Positions 17,630-25,283 of a DNA stretch of 64,000 nt are shown one piece after another. The position numbers and the translations under genes were made by a program. The stretch is from CAITSH01 sp025356665 (GTDB lineage Bacteria; Pseudomonadota; Gammaproteobacteria; Burkholderiales; SG8-39): the NCBI GenBank assembly GCA_025356665.1, contig JANXRV010000116.1, positions 1-64,000 on the forward strand. The letters are read 5' to 3'. The notes beneath the pieces are model-generated. The model saw only the letters and a list, made by a program, of their open reading frames with translations. It was not told the DNA's origin and made no database searches. How positions within the stretch are numbered: the first letter of the stretch is position 1; each line of letters begins with the position of its first letter.

Positions 17630-18583
17630 TTACGACTGACGGGCGCGCACCCTTCGCAGGTAGACATTGTTGGCGATCAACGCGCCTATCACCATCGCCC
17701 CGCCGGCAAACTCGGCGGCGGCGAAGCGGTGCCCCTGTATGTGGCGAATAATAAAGGTCACAACCGGGATAAGGTTGAGCATCAGCATGGCGTTGAGCGA
17801 ACCGATGCGTTGCGTGCCGGCGTTCCACCAGATCATGCCCAGAAACACGCCGGCGAAACTGAGAAACAGCAGCTGCCAGCCGATAGACGCGACCTCGCCG
17901 GCGCTAGGTACCTGCGCCCTGCCCAACGCGACCGCAATGGCCGTGACCGCCAGAATGCCCAGCGTGCCCGGAATCAGCGTCAGCGTCGTAAGCCGCAGCG
18001 CCGACCAGCCGCGAAAGCGCTCGCTCGCCATGGTGTAGGCCACCCAGCACATGGCGCCGGTGAACACCAGCAGGTTGCCGGTCATCGCGTCCTTGTCGAT
18101 CAAATGGCCGATATCACCACGCGTGACCGCGAGGGCGACGCCGGCAAAAGCTGTCACCACGCAGGCCAGGGTGAAATTGGCCGGACGGCGCCCGCGCACC
18201 AGCCAGTCTGCGAGCGCGGTCATGGATGGTTGCAAGGCCAGAATCACCGTCGCATGTTCGGGTGCCGACATGGCAAGGCCAAGGAACACCAGCACCGGCG
18301 AGCCGCACATGCCAACCACGCCGATGAGGGTCGCCGGCCAGAACTGGCCGTAATAATCAAAGGCGGTGCGGCCTTCACGCATGGCGTAAAGGGGAATCAT
18401 CAGCAACAGGGCGAAGGCGTAGCGCATCGACGTCACGTGCAGCGCATCGACCACCTCAAAGGCGCTTTTTGCGACCGGAAACTGCGTGCCCCAAAGCAAT
18501 ACGGCGCCCAAGGCGAGCAAAAATCCGCCGGCTAGCCCGCCATCCACAACGCCGGAGGGGCCCCTCATCGCCGTGGTCTCCAA
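17630..18583 (-). CDS. DMT-superfamily (EamA) transporter
   Basis: 317 residues with ten predicted hydrophobic segments in two EamA repeats: the first from GFLLALGAVLLWGTQFPVAK, the second from GNLLVFTGAMCWVAYTM. Inner-membrane drug/metabolite exporter or permease of unknown substrate. It stands alone, convergent with the Tat hydrolase gene. The PDB-type ending YLRRVRARQS is cytoplasmic and basic. Confidence 0.88.
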   Translation of the reverse strand: METTAMRGPSGVVDGGLAGGFLLALGAVLLWGTQFPVAKSAFEVVDALHVTSMRYAFALLLMIPLYAMREGRTAFDYYGQFWPATLIGVVGMCGSPVLVFLGLAMSAPEHATVILALQPSMTALADWLVRGRRPANFTLACVVTAFAGVALAVTRGDIGHLIDKDAMTGNLLVFTGAMCWVAYTMASERFRGWSALRLTTLTLIPGTLGILAVTAIAVALGRAQVPSAGEVASIGWQLLFLSFAGVFLGMIWWNAGTQRIGSLNAMLMLNLIPVVTFIIRHIQGHRFAAAEFAGGAMVIGALIANNVYLRRVRARQS

Positions 18584-18699
18584 ACCACGAACATGCTTGC
18601 GTAGTGCAACAACGCCTGGGCGAAAAAGGATGGGGGATGACAGGATGCGTTCATTAGCCCGGTCTTTTTACCACGCGGGCCCCGGCGGCGTCGGGAGAC

Positions 18700-18728
18700 C
18701 TTGAAATTAGCCGATGCGCCCCCATCTA
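18700..18728 (+). promoter_or_regulatory. Sigma-32 (RpoH)-type heat-shock promoter of htpX
   Basis: CTTGAAA (18700-18706), a 13-base spacer, then CCCCATCTA (18720-18728) match the RpoH consensus CTTGAA-N13/14-CCCCATnT almost perfectly. It points toward htpX, about 150 bases upstream of its ATG, and htpX is a known heat-shock gene in other proteobacteria. Confidence 0.85.
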
Positions 18729-18881
18729 CATGATGTTTCGCAATAGCCCCGAGGTGGCGCTTGCGCGGTAAAGCCTTCAAGGTAGAATCGCGCAAACTGC
18801 GGGGTCCCAAGCTTATCCGGCAAGCTCGGTAAGACTGCAACCTGGTTGGCCCTTGCATTTGCTCACTCAAAGGAATCCCTT

Positions 18882-19757
18882 ATGAAACGCATCATCCTGT
18901 TTCTGGTGACCAACCTGGCAGTCATGCTGGTGCTGTCGGTGACCCTGCGCCTGCTCGGCGTGGATCGCTTCATGACGTCTCAAGGCCTGAACCTTGGCAT
19001 GCTGCTCGCCTTCTCGCTGGTGGTGGGTTTTGGCGGCGCGTTCATTTCGCTGCTGATGTCCAAGCCCCTGGCCAAATGGTCCACCGGCGCGCAAATCCTC
19101 AACGGCACTGAAAACACCGATGCCGCCTGGCTGGTGGCCACCGTGCACAAACTGGCCGATCGGGCCGGCATCAACATGCCCGAAGTGGCCATCTACGAGG
19201 GCGAACCGAATGCCTTCGCCACCGGCGCGTTCAAAAATTCCGCGCTGGTCGCCGTGTCCAGCGGCCTGCTGCAATCGATGACGCGCGAGGAAGTCGAGGC
19301 GGTGCTCGCCCATGAGGTGGCGCACATCGCCAACGGCGACATGGTCACGCTCACACTGATCCAGGGCGTGGTCAACACCTTCGTTGTGTTCCTTGCCCGC
19401 GTGGTCGGTTATTTTGTCGACAAGGTCATACTGAAAAATGACCGCGAAGGCACCGGCATTGGCTACTTCGTCACCGTTATCGCCTGCGAAATCGTGTTCG
19501 GTATCGCCGCCTCTATCATCGTCGCCTGGTTCTCGCGCCAGCGCGAATTCCGCGCCGATGCCGGCTCGGCGCAGTACGTGGGCAACGCCACACCGATGAT
19601 CCACGCCTTGTCACGCCTCGGCGGCCTCACCCCGGGCGAGTTGCCCAAGTCGATGGCGATGGCCGGAATCAACGACAAGCCCGGCTTCATGGCTTTGTTC
19701 TCCAGCCATCCGCCGATAGAGCAGCGCATCGCCGCACTGCAGGCGCGAGGACGATAG
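18882..19757 (+). CDS. htpX: Membrane-bound zinc metalloprotease HtpX
   Basis: 291 residues from MKRIILFLVTNLAVMLVLS, with AGGA 9 bases upstream; the usual HtpX length. Two N-terminal membrane helices, the zinc motif HEVAH at residues 144-148, further membrane segments (VVGYFVDKV, VIACEIVFGIAASIIVAWF), and the third zinc ligand Glu222 in REFRADAGSAQYVG. It ends SHPPIEQRIAALQARGR as in the family. It degrades misfolded inner-membrane proteins alongside FtsH. The sigma-32-like promoter upstream supports heat-shock control. Confidence 0.97.
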   Translation: MKRIILFLVTNLAVMLVLSVTLRLLGVDRFMTSQGLNLGMLLAFSLVVGFGGAFISLLMSKPLAKWSTGAQILNGTENTDAAWLVATVHKLADRAGINMPEVAIYEGEPNAFATGAFKNSALVAVSSGLLQSMTREEVEAVLAHEVAHIANGDMVTLTLIQGVVNTFVVFLARVVGYFVDKVILKNDREGTGIGYFVTVIACEIVFGIAASIIVAWFSRQREFRADAGSAQYVGNATPMIHALSRLGGLTPGELPKSMAMAGINDKPGFMALFSSHPPIEQRIAALQARGR

Positions 19758-19841
19758 GCGGCGCAAAGTTCCGAAAATGCCAATCTCAAAAGGACAAGGT
19801 GCCGGCTAACAAAGCACCCCACCTGATGCACGACTAACGCC

Positions 19842-19869
19842 AAGGGGCGGGACGCAAGTTCCGCCCCTT
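19842..19869 (+). terminator. Hairpin AAGGGGCGG / CCGCCCCTT downstream of htpX
   Basis: A nine-pair stem with a ten-base loop, followed by TTCGTTC, 85 bases after the htpX stop. No strong T-run, so termination efficiency is uncertain. Confidence 0.65.
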
Positions 19870-19906
19870 CGTTCATAATAGGGTCACAAGCTTTGGAGGA
19901 GGTCTT

Positions 19907-20020
19907 GTGGTTAATCCGGTTCATCCCGTCGTTCCATTCGTTCACGTCATCATCGGCGCAGGCCGCCGTTTGAGTTCACGCCAGCGCAAGCTGGCCGGAC
20001 GGGGTCGCCGTGTCCGCTAG
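19907..20020 (+). CDS. Possible 37-residue leader ORF overlapping the GMC oxidoreductase start
   Basis: A GTG at 19907 is preceded by the strong Shine-Dalgarno GGAGGAGG. The frame runs 37 codons and stops at 20020, 11 bases inside the downstream gene that starts at GTG 20010. The sequence HVIIGAGRR resembles the first strand of a Rossmann fold and, in DNA, the true start of the GMC gene (ACGTCATC-TCGGCGC). It could be a coupling leader peptide or a duplicated and decayed 5' end. No protein family is assigned. Confidence 0.3.
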   Translation: MVNPVHPVVPFVHVIIGAGRRLSSRQRKLAGRGRRVR

Positions 20021-21644
20021 CACCAGCATCGGCCCGTTTGATTACGTCATCGTCGGCGCCGGGTCGGCGGGCTGCGTGCTGGCCAATCGCCTGTCCGCAG
20101 ATCCCGATGTCGCCGTGCTGCTGCTGGAAGCCGGCGGCCAGGACGACTGGTTCTGGATCGATGTGCCGGTGGGCTACCTCTACACCATCGCCAATCCGCG
20201 CACCGATTGGTGCTACAAGACGACGCCCGACGCCGGACTGAACGGGCGCTCCATCCATTACGCGCGCGGCCGTGTGCTGGGCGGCTGCTCCTCCATCAAC
20301 GCCATGGTCTACATGCGCGGCCAGCGCGAGGACTACGACTACTGGGCGTCGCTAGGCAACCGCGGCTGGTCCTGGGACGAGGTGCTGCCCTATTTCATCA
20401 AGGTCGAAGACTACGAACACGGCGCGAGCGCGCTGCACGGCGCCGGCGGCGAGTTGCGCGTCGAGGAGCGGCGCGTGTCCTGGGAGATCCTCGACGCCTG
20501 GCGCGCGGCGGCGGCCGAGTGCGGCATCCCGAGCATCGCCGAGTTCAACCGGGGCGACAACACCGGCTGCGCCTACTTCCAGATGAACCAGCGCCGCGGC
20601 GTGCGCTGGAGTGCGACCAAGGCCTTTTTACGGCCGGCACTTTCACGCAAGAACCTCACCGTCATGACCGAGGCGACGGTGACGCGTGTACGCACCGAAA
20701 AGCGCGACGGCGTGCTGCGCGCGAGCGGCATCGAGTTCACGCATCCACGTCACGGTGCCTGCTTCGCCGGGGCAAAGTGCGAAACCATCCTCGCCGCCGG
20801 CTCCATCAGCTCGCCGCAACTGCTGCAGCTCTCCGGCATAGGGCCGGCAACGCTGCTGTCGCAATTTGGCATCTCCCCGCAGCTGGACCTGCCCGGCGTG
20901 GGCGAAAACCTGCACGACCACCTGCAAATCCGCCTGCAATACAAGGTCAGCAACACCACCACGCTCAACGAGCGTGCCAACAGTCTCATCGGCAAGGCGG
21001 CGATGGGGCTCGAGTACCTGCTATTCAAGACCGGGCCAATGACCATGCCGCCCTCGCAACTGGGCGCCTTTGCCAAAAGCGACCCGGCGCAACCCACGCC
21101 CAACATCGAATGGCATGTGCAACCGCTGTCGCTGGATAAATTCGGCGATCCGCTGCATGCGTTTCCGGCGATCACACCCAGCGTGGCCAACCTGCGTCCG
21201 AGTTCGCGCGGCTGGGTGCGCATCGTCTCGCCCGATCCGGCCGTCTACCCCGAGATCAAGCTCAATTACCTGTCCACCCCGGAGGACCGCAGGGTCGCGA
21301 ACGATTCGGTGCGCTTCACACGACGCATCATGAAAGCCAAGGCTCTGGAGAAATTCGCCCCCGAGGAATTCAAGCCCGGCGCCCAGGTCGAAAGCGAAGA
21401 GGACCTGATCAAAGCCTGCGGCGACCTCGGCACGACGATTTTTCATCCGGTCGGCACCTGCAAGATGGGCAGCGACCCGATGGCCGTGGTCGATGACCGC
21501 CTGCGCGTGCGCGGTGTCGCCGCCTTGCGCGTGGTGGACGCCTCCATCATGCCGCGCATCACCTCGGGTAATACCAACGCACCCACCTACCTCATTGCCG
21601 AGCGCGCCAGCGAATTCATTCGCGCCGACAGAAAAAAAACATAG
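20010..21644 (+). CDS. GMC-family FAD-dependent oxidoreductase (choline/alcohol dehydrogenase-like)
   Basis: 544 residues, standard for the family. ADP-binding motif DYVIVGAGSAGCVLANRLS near the N-terminus, GMC signature 1 around YARGRVLGGCSSINAMVYMRG, signature 2 GSISSPQLLQLSGIGP, and C-terminal FHPVGTCKMG and GNTNAPTYLIAERASEFI containing the catalytic His/Asn region. Oxidises a primary alcohol or similar substrate. The GTG start overlaps a small upstream ORF. A Bug receptor follows after 37 bases, so receptor and oxidase are probably co-transcribed. Confidence 0.92.
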   Translation: MSASTSIGPFDYVIVGAGSAGCVLANRLSADPDVAVLLLEAGGQDDWFWIDVPVGYLYTIANPRTDWCYKTTPDAGLNGRSIHYARGRVLGGCSSINAMVYMRGQREDYDYWASLGNRGWSWDEVLPYFIKVEDYEHGASALHGAGGELRVEERRVSWEILDAWRAAAAECGIPSIAEFNRGDNTGCAYFQMNQRRGVRWSATKAFLRPALSRKNLTVMTEATVTRVRTEKRDGVLRASGIEFTHPRHGACFAGAKCETILAAGSISSPQLLQLSGIGPATLLSQFGISPQLDLPGVGENLHDHLQIRLQYKVSNTTTLNERANSLIGKAAMGLEYLLFKTGPMTMPPSQLGAFAKSDPAQPTPNIEWHVQPLSLDKFGDPLHAFPAITPSVANLRPSSRGWVRIVSPDPAVYPEIKLNYLSTPEDRRVANDSVRFTRRIMKAKALEKFAPEEFKPGAQVESEEDLIKACGDLGTTIFHPVGTCKMGSDPMAVVDDRLRVRGVAALRVVDASIMPRITSGNTNAPTYLIAERASEFIRADRKKT

Positions 21645-21681
21645 TCAAAAAACAACGCAATACTTCAACGGAGGAATCACC

Positions 21682-22671
21682 ATGCTGCGCACACTGCCAG
21701 CCACGTTTGCAATCTGCCTTGCCACGACCCTGGGCATGGGCGCGGCACAAAGCCAAGCGCAGGCCCAGGCCCAAACCTGGCCGGCGAAGCCGGCGCGCAT
21801 CATGGTCGGCGCTTCCGCGGGCGGCGGCACCGATATCATCGCGCGCATGCTGGCCGAGAAATACCAGACGGTGTTCGGCCAGCCCTTCATCGTCGAGAAC
21901 CGCCCGGGCGCGGCCAACACCATCGCCGCAGAGCTCACCGCCAAGGCGGCGCCCGACGGCCATACGCTGCTACTTGCCACCAACACCGCGCAGGCCATCG
22001 CACCGCACCTGATGAAACTCAGCTTCGACCCGATCAAGGACCTGACCCCGGTGGCGCTGATCGTGGTGGTGCCCAACGTGGTGGTGGCGGGCCCGCAGGT
22101 CGCCGCATCCAACATCAAGGATCTGGTCGGCTTGATCAAGGCCAAGCCGGGCACGTTTTCCTGCGGGTCCTCTGGCACCGGCAGCACGCAGCACCTCGCC
22201 TGCCAGGCCTTCGCGCTGGCGACCGGCGCGCCCATCATGCACATCCCCTACAAGGGCTCGGCGCAGGCCCTCACCGACCTGGTGGGCGGACAAATCCAGT
22301 TGTCCTTCGATACCACCTCCTCGGCCATGAGTTTCATCAAGAGCGGCAAGGTCAAGGTGCTGGCCACCATGACCGCCAAGCGCGTGGGCGAAATCCCCGA
22401 TGTGCCGACGCTGGCCGAGTCCGGCGTGCCGGGCGTGGAAATGAGCACCTGGTACGGCCTGTTCGTCACCGCCGGCACGCCCAGGGAAGTCGTGGCAAAA
22501 CTCTACGCCGAGACGATGAAGGTGTTGCAACTGCCGGACGTGCAAAAACGCCTCGCCGGACTGGGCGGCGAACCCGGAGCGCTCACCTCCGAACAATTCG
22601 CCGCAATGAACAAGGCCGACTTCGAGCGCTCGGGCAAGCTGATCAAAGACGCCAATATCAAGATTGAGTAG
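21682..22671 (+). CDS. Bug/TctC-family tripartite tricarboxylate receptor
   Basis: 329 residues; the ATG follows CGGAGGAATCACC. The signal peptide ends in an unusual AQSQAQAQAQ run, then TWPAKPARIMVGASAGGGTDIIARM, VENRPGAANTIAAE, AKAAPDGHTLLLA, HIPYKGSAQALTDLVGGQIQ. Periplasmic ligand binding. It is co-directional with the GMC gene upstream and, after a repeat element, with the PdxA-like gene. Confidence 0.92.
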   Translation: MLRTLPATFAICLATTLGMGAAQSQAQAQAQTWPAKPARIMVGASAGGGTDIIARMLAEKYQTVFGQPFIVENRPGAANTIAAELTAKAAPDGHTLLLATNTAQAIAPHLMKLSFDPIKDLTPVALIVVVPNVVVAGPQVAASNIKDLVGLIKAKPGTFSCGSSGTGSTQHLACQAFALATGAPIMHIPYKGSAQALTDLVGGQIQLSFDTTSSAMSFIKSGKVKVLATMTAKRVGEIPDVPTLAESGVPGVEMSTWYGLFVTAGTPREVVAKLYAETMKVLQLPDVQKRLAGLGGEPGALTSEQFAAMNKADFERSGKLIKDANIKIE

Positions 22672-22695
22672 TGCGATAGAACTAAAAACACAGGT

Positions 22696-22807
22696 GTCAT
22701 TGCGCAGTCCCCTCCGGGGATAAACTTCGCGAAGCAATGTCGTCGTATTTGCGAATGACACCGTACTTCCACAAGATTGCTTCGTCGCTTCGCTCCTCGC
22801 AATGACG
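22696..22807. repeat. Dispersed palindromic element (CGTCATTGCGAGGAGCGAAG type), copies 2a and 2b
   Basis: 22696-22759 begins GTCATTGCG and ends GCGAATGAC. 22773-22807 is the reverse complement of the left arm of the element at 1385-1421, with about three differences. Both are intergenic between Bug and PdxA-like genes. Translated, they give the LRRFAPRNDE-type peptide often mis-annotated as the start of downstream genes. Confidence 0.85.
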
Positions 22808-22833
22808 AAGCAGTAACCCTTATCGGACCCACC

Positions 22834-23850
22834 ATGACCAAACCCACCATTGCCCTGTTTGCCGGCGACCCGGCCGGCGTCGGCCCCGAACTCATCGCCA
22901 AGCTGCTTGCCGATGGCAGCGCCGCCAAGCAGGCCAACATCCTGCTCATCACCAGTCGCAGCGTGCTGCAAGAAGCGGTGCAACTCAGTGCAAAGCCCTT
23001 TGCGTTTGTCGGCGGCGATGCGCCGGCGGCGGGCGCGCGGCGTGACCTGGACATGCCCCTGCTGCTCAACTGGCCCGGCCTCGATGCCGCGGACTTCGAG
23101 CGCGGCAAGGTCACGCCCAAGAACGGCAAGTTCATGCTCGATGGTCTCGCCCTGGGTGTGGCTCTGTGTCGGAGCGGCGCCGCCGATGCGCTGTGCTTTG
23201 CTCCGCTAAACAAGGGCGCATTGCGCGCCGGCGGCATGAACCACCCGGACGAAATGCACTGGTTCGCCGATGTGCTCCAGTTCACCGGCACCTGCGTCGA
23301 ACTGAATGTGCTCGAGGGCCTGTGGACCTCGCGCGTCACCTCGCATGTGCCGCTGAAGGATGTCAGCGCCATGCTGAGCCGCGAAAAAGTCGCCGAGGCG
23401 GTGCAATTGATCACACAAAGCCTGCAGGCGGCCGGCCTCACGCAGCCGCGCATCGCGGTGTGCGGCTTCAACCCGCACAACGGCGACAACGGCTCTTACG
23501 GCCGCGAGGAGATAGACATCATAGAGCCGGGCGTGGAACTGGCGCGCAAACAGGGCTTTCCGGCCGACGGCCCCTTCCCCGCCGACACGGTATTTGTCCG
23601 CGCCATCAAAAAGGACGGCGGCTACGACGGCGTGGTGACGATGTACCACGACCAGGGGCAGATCGCCATGAAGTTGATGGGCTTTGAACGCGGCGTCACC
23701 GTGCAAGGCGGCCTGCCCATCACCATCACCACGCCCGCCCACGGCACCGCCTACGACATCGCCGGCAAGGGTGTCGCCAACATCGGCGCGATGCAAAACG
23801 CTTTTGCGCTGGCCTGTAAGATGGGCATGACGCAGCGACGTGCGCGCTAG
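22834..23850 (+). CDS. PdxA-family NAD-dependent dehydrogenase (PdxA2-like)
   Basis: 338 residues from MTKPTIALFAGDPAGVGPELIAK; the open frame upstream is repeat DNA. PdxA hallmarks: GDPAGVGPE, the metal-binding His residues in NHPDEMHWFADVLQ, YHDQGQIAMKLMGF and TPAHGTAYDIAGKG. PdxA oxidises 4-phosphohydroxy-L-threonine for vitamin B6; paralogues outside pdx operons act on phosphorylated tetronates or related acids. The catabolic neighbours (GMC oxidase, Bug receptors, decarboxylase) favour a PdxA2-type catabolic role over B6 synthesis. The C-terminus is slightly short (KMGMTQRRAR). Confidence 0.87.
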   Translation: MTKPTIALFAGDPAGVGPELIAKLLADGSAAKQANILLITSRSVLQEAVQLSAKPFAFVGGDAPAAGARRDLDMPLLLNWPGLDAADFERGKVTPKNGKFMLDGLALGVALCRSGAADALCFAPLNKGALRAGGMNHPDEMHWFADVLQFTGTCVELNVLEGLWTSRVTSHVPLKDVSAMLSREKVAEAVQLITQSLQAAGLTQPRIAVCGFNPHNGDNGSYGREEIDIIEPGVELARKQGFPADGPFPADTVFVRAIKKDGGYDGVVTMYHDQGQIAMKLMGFERGVTVQGGLPITITTPAHGTAYDIAGKGVANIGAMQNAFALACKMGMTQRRAR

Positions 23851-24099
23851 CCCGCCAGGGAATACCCCGGAAACCGGCCACAGAAGCCCGTTTCCAGCCA
23901 TTAGCCCTTGCGCTCCGAGCGGGAAGCGGCATCCGCAGGGGCAGTCCCGTCAGGCACGGTATCGGGCACAAAACAGCTAGCCGCAGCGGCGCTGCAGTAA
24001 AATACGCCCTCGCTATTCTGGCAACAGCCCCTGCGTTCATCCAGGGCACGCGCTGCCGCCCGCCCCGCCCACCCTTCCGACTGACAGGAACTTTGCGCC

Positions 24100-25059
24100 A
24101 TGCCAAACCCGAACAAGCCGCTCATCATCGCCCTCGAAGAACACTACTTTGACGCCGAGATCGCCTCGCATTTTGTCGGCCGCGATGTGCCACCGCCCAT
24201 TCGCAAGCGTCTTGATGACCTGGGTGAGCTGCGCATCAAGGAGATGGACGAGGCCGGCATCACCATGCAGGTGCTGTCGCAAGGTGCGCCGGCGCTGCAG
24301 CGCGTGGATGCCGCAACCGCCGTGCCGCTGGCGGTGCGCGCCAACGACCGGCTGAAGGCCACCATTGATGCGCACCCCGACCGTTTTGCCGGGTTCGCCG
24401 TGCTGCCCACCGCCGACCCGCAGGCCGCCGCCAATGAACTGGAGCGTTGCGTCACCAAACTCGGCTTCAAGGGCGCGATGATCCACGGCCTCACCAACGG
24501 TGTGTTTTTCGACGACAAGCGTTTCTGGCCGATTTGCGAACGCGCGCAGGCGCTGGATGTGCCCCTATACCTGCATCCGGCGATGCCGCACCCGGCGGTG
24601 ATCGAGGCCTACTACAAGGACTATGCCAAAGATTTTCCGACCATCCTTAACGCCGGCTGGGGCTTTACCGTCGAGACCGCGACGCAGGGCCTGCGCATGG
24701 TGCTCTCCGGTGTGTTCGATGCCTACCCACGCCTGAAAATAATTCTCGGCCACCTCGGCGAGGGCCTGCCCTTTTCGCTCTGGCGCATCGATGACTCACT
24801 GTCCCGCCCGGGCAACAAACAGGTGCATTTTCGCGAAACCTTCCGCGAGCACTTCTGGGTCACCACCAGCGGCAATTTTTCCACGCCGGCACTGCTGTGC
24901 ACGATGATGGAAATGGGCGCCGACCGCATCATGTTCTCGGTCGACTGGCCCTTCGCCGAAAACACGCCCGGCACGAAGTGGCTGAACGAGTTGCAGATCA
25001 GCACCGAAGACAAGGTCAAGATGCAAAGCGGCAACGCGAAGCGGCTGCTGAAGATGTAG
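24100..25059 (+). CDS. ACMSD-family amidohydrolase / decarboxylase, gamma-resorcylate decarboxylase-like
   Basis: 319 residues. The start IIALEEHYF gives the metal-binding Glu and His of the ACMSD-type decarboxylases. Later come VPLYLHPAMPHP, a metal His in ILGHLGEGLPF, and the catalytic Asp in MFSVDWPF. The layout resembles gamma-resorcylate (2,6-dihydroxybenzoate) decarboxylase: ALEEHF start, HLGEGLPFxxWRID, SGNFxTxxL, FSxDWPFE. It likely catalyses cofactor-free, metal-dependent aromatic decarboxylation in the cytoplasm. The substrate is not inferable, but the neighbourhood (oxidase, receptors, xanthine-dehydrogenase-like subunit) fits aromatic acid catabolism. Confidence 0.85.
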   Translation: MPNPNKPLIIALEEHYFDAEIASHFVGRDVPPPIRKRLDDLGELRIKEMDEAGITMQVLSQGAPALQRVDAATAVPLAVRANDRLKATIDAHPDRFAGFAVLPTADPQAAANELERCVTKLGFKGAMIHGLTNGVFFDDKRFWPICERAQALDVPLYLHPAMPHPAVIEAYYKDYAKDFPTILNAGWGFTVETATQGLRMVLSGVFDAYPRLKIILGHLGEGLPFSLWRIDDSLSRPGNKQVHFRETFREHFWVTTSGNFSTPALLCTMMEMGADRIMFSVDWPFAENTPGTKWLNELQISTEDKVKMQSGNAKRLLKM

Positions 25060-25133
25060 CAGGAGGGCTCCCCGAAATACGCGCTGCCCAAACCATGCAG
25101 CGCAACGCAAGGAACGAATAATGCCGCGGGACC

Positions 25134-25172
25134 CCCTCCCCCTTGACGGGGGAGGGCGGGGGAGAGGGTGAA
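25134..25172. repeat. 39-bp G/C-rich palindromic repeat, copy 1
   Basis: CCCTCCCCCTTGACGGGGGAGGG is itself palindromic, followed by CGGGGGAGAGGGTGAA. The exact reverse complement occurs at 34284-34322. A degenerate relative follows at 25195-25230 (CCCTCCCCCGCCGACGGGGAGGG). It is intergenic, after the decarboxylase gene. Confidence 0.9.
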
Positions 25173-25283
25173 AGTTCGCAAGTACGACCAACCCCCTCTG
25201 CCTGTCCCTCCCCCGCCGACGGGGAGGGAAGCTGCTAAGAATTTTTTCGCGAAACATGTAAAAAAAACAGGCATCACCCCTTT

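Noticed and set aside
20207..21139. 310-codon plus-strand open frame inside the GMC gene
   Set aside because: It is Arg/Ala-rich shadow coding in another frame of a gene with full GMC signatures.
22777..22833. Longer N-terminus for the PdxA-like protein (LRRFAPRNDEA...)
   Set aside because: These codons are part of the dispersed palindromic repeat; the conserved protein begins at 22834.
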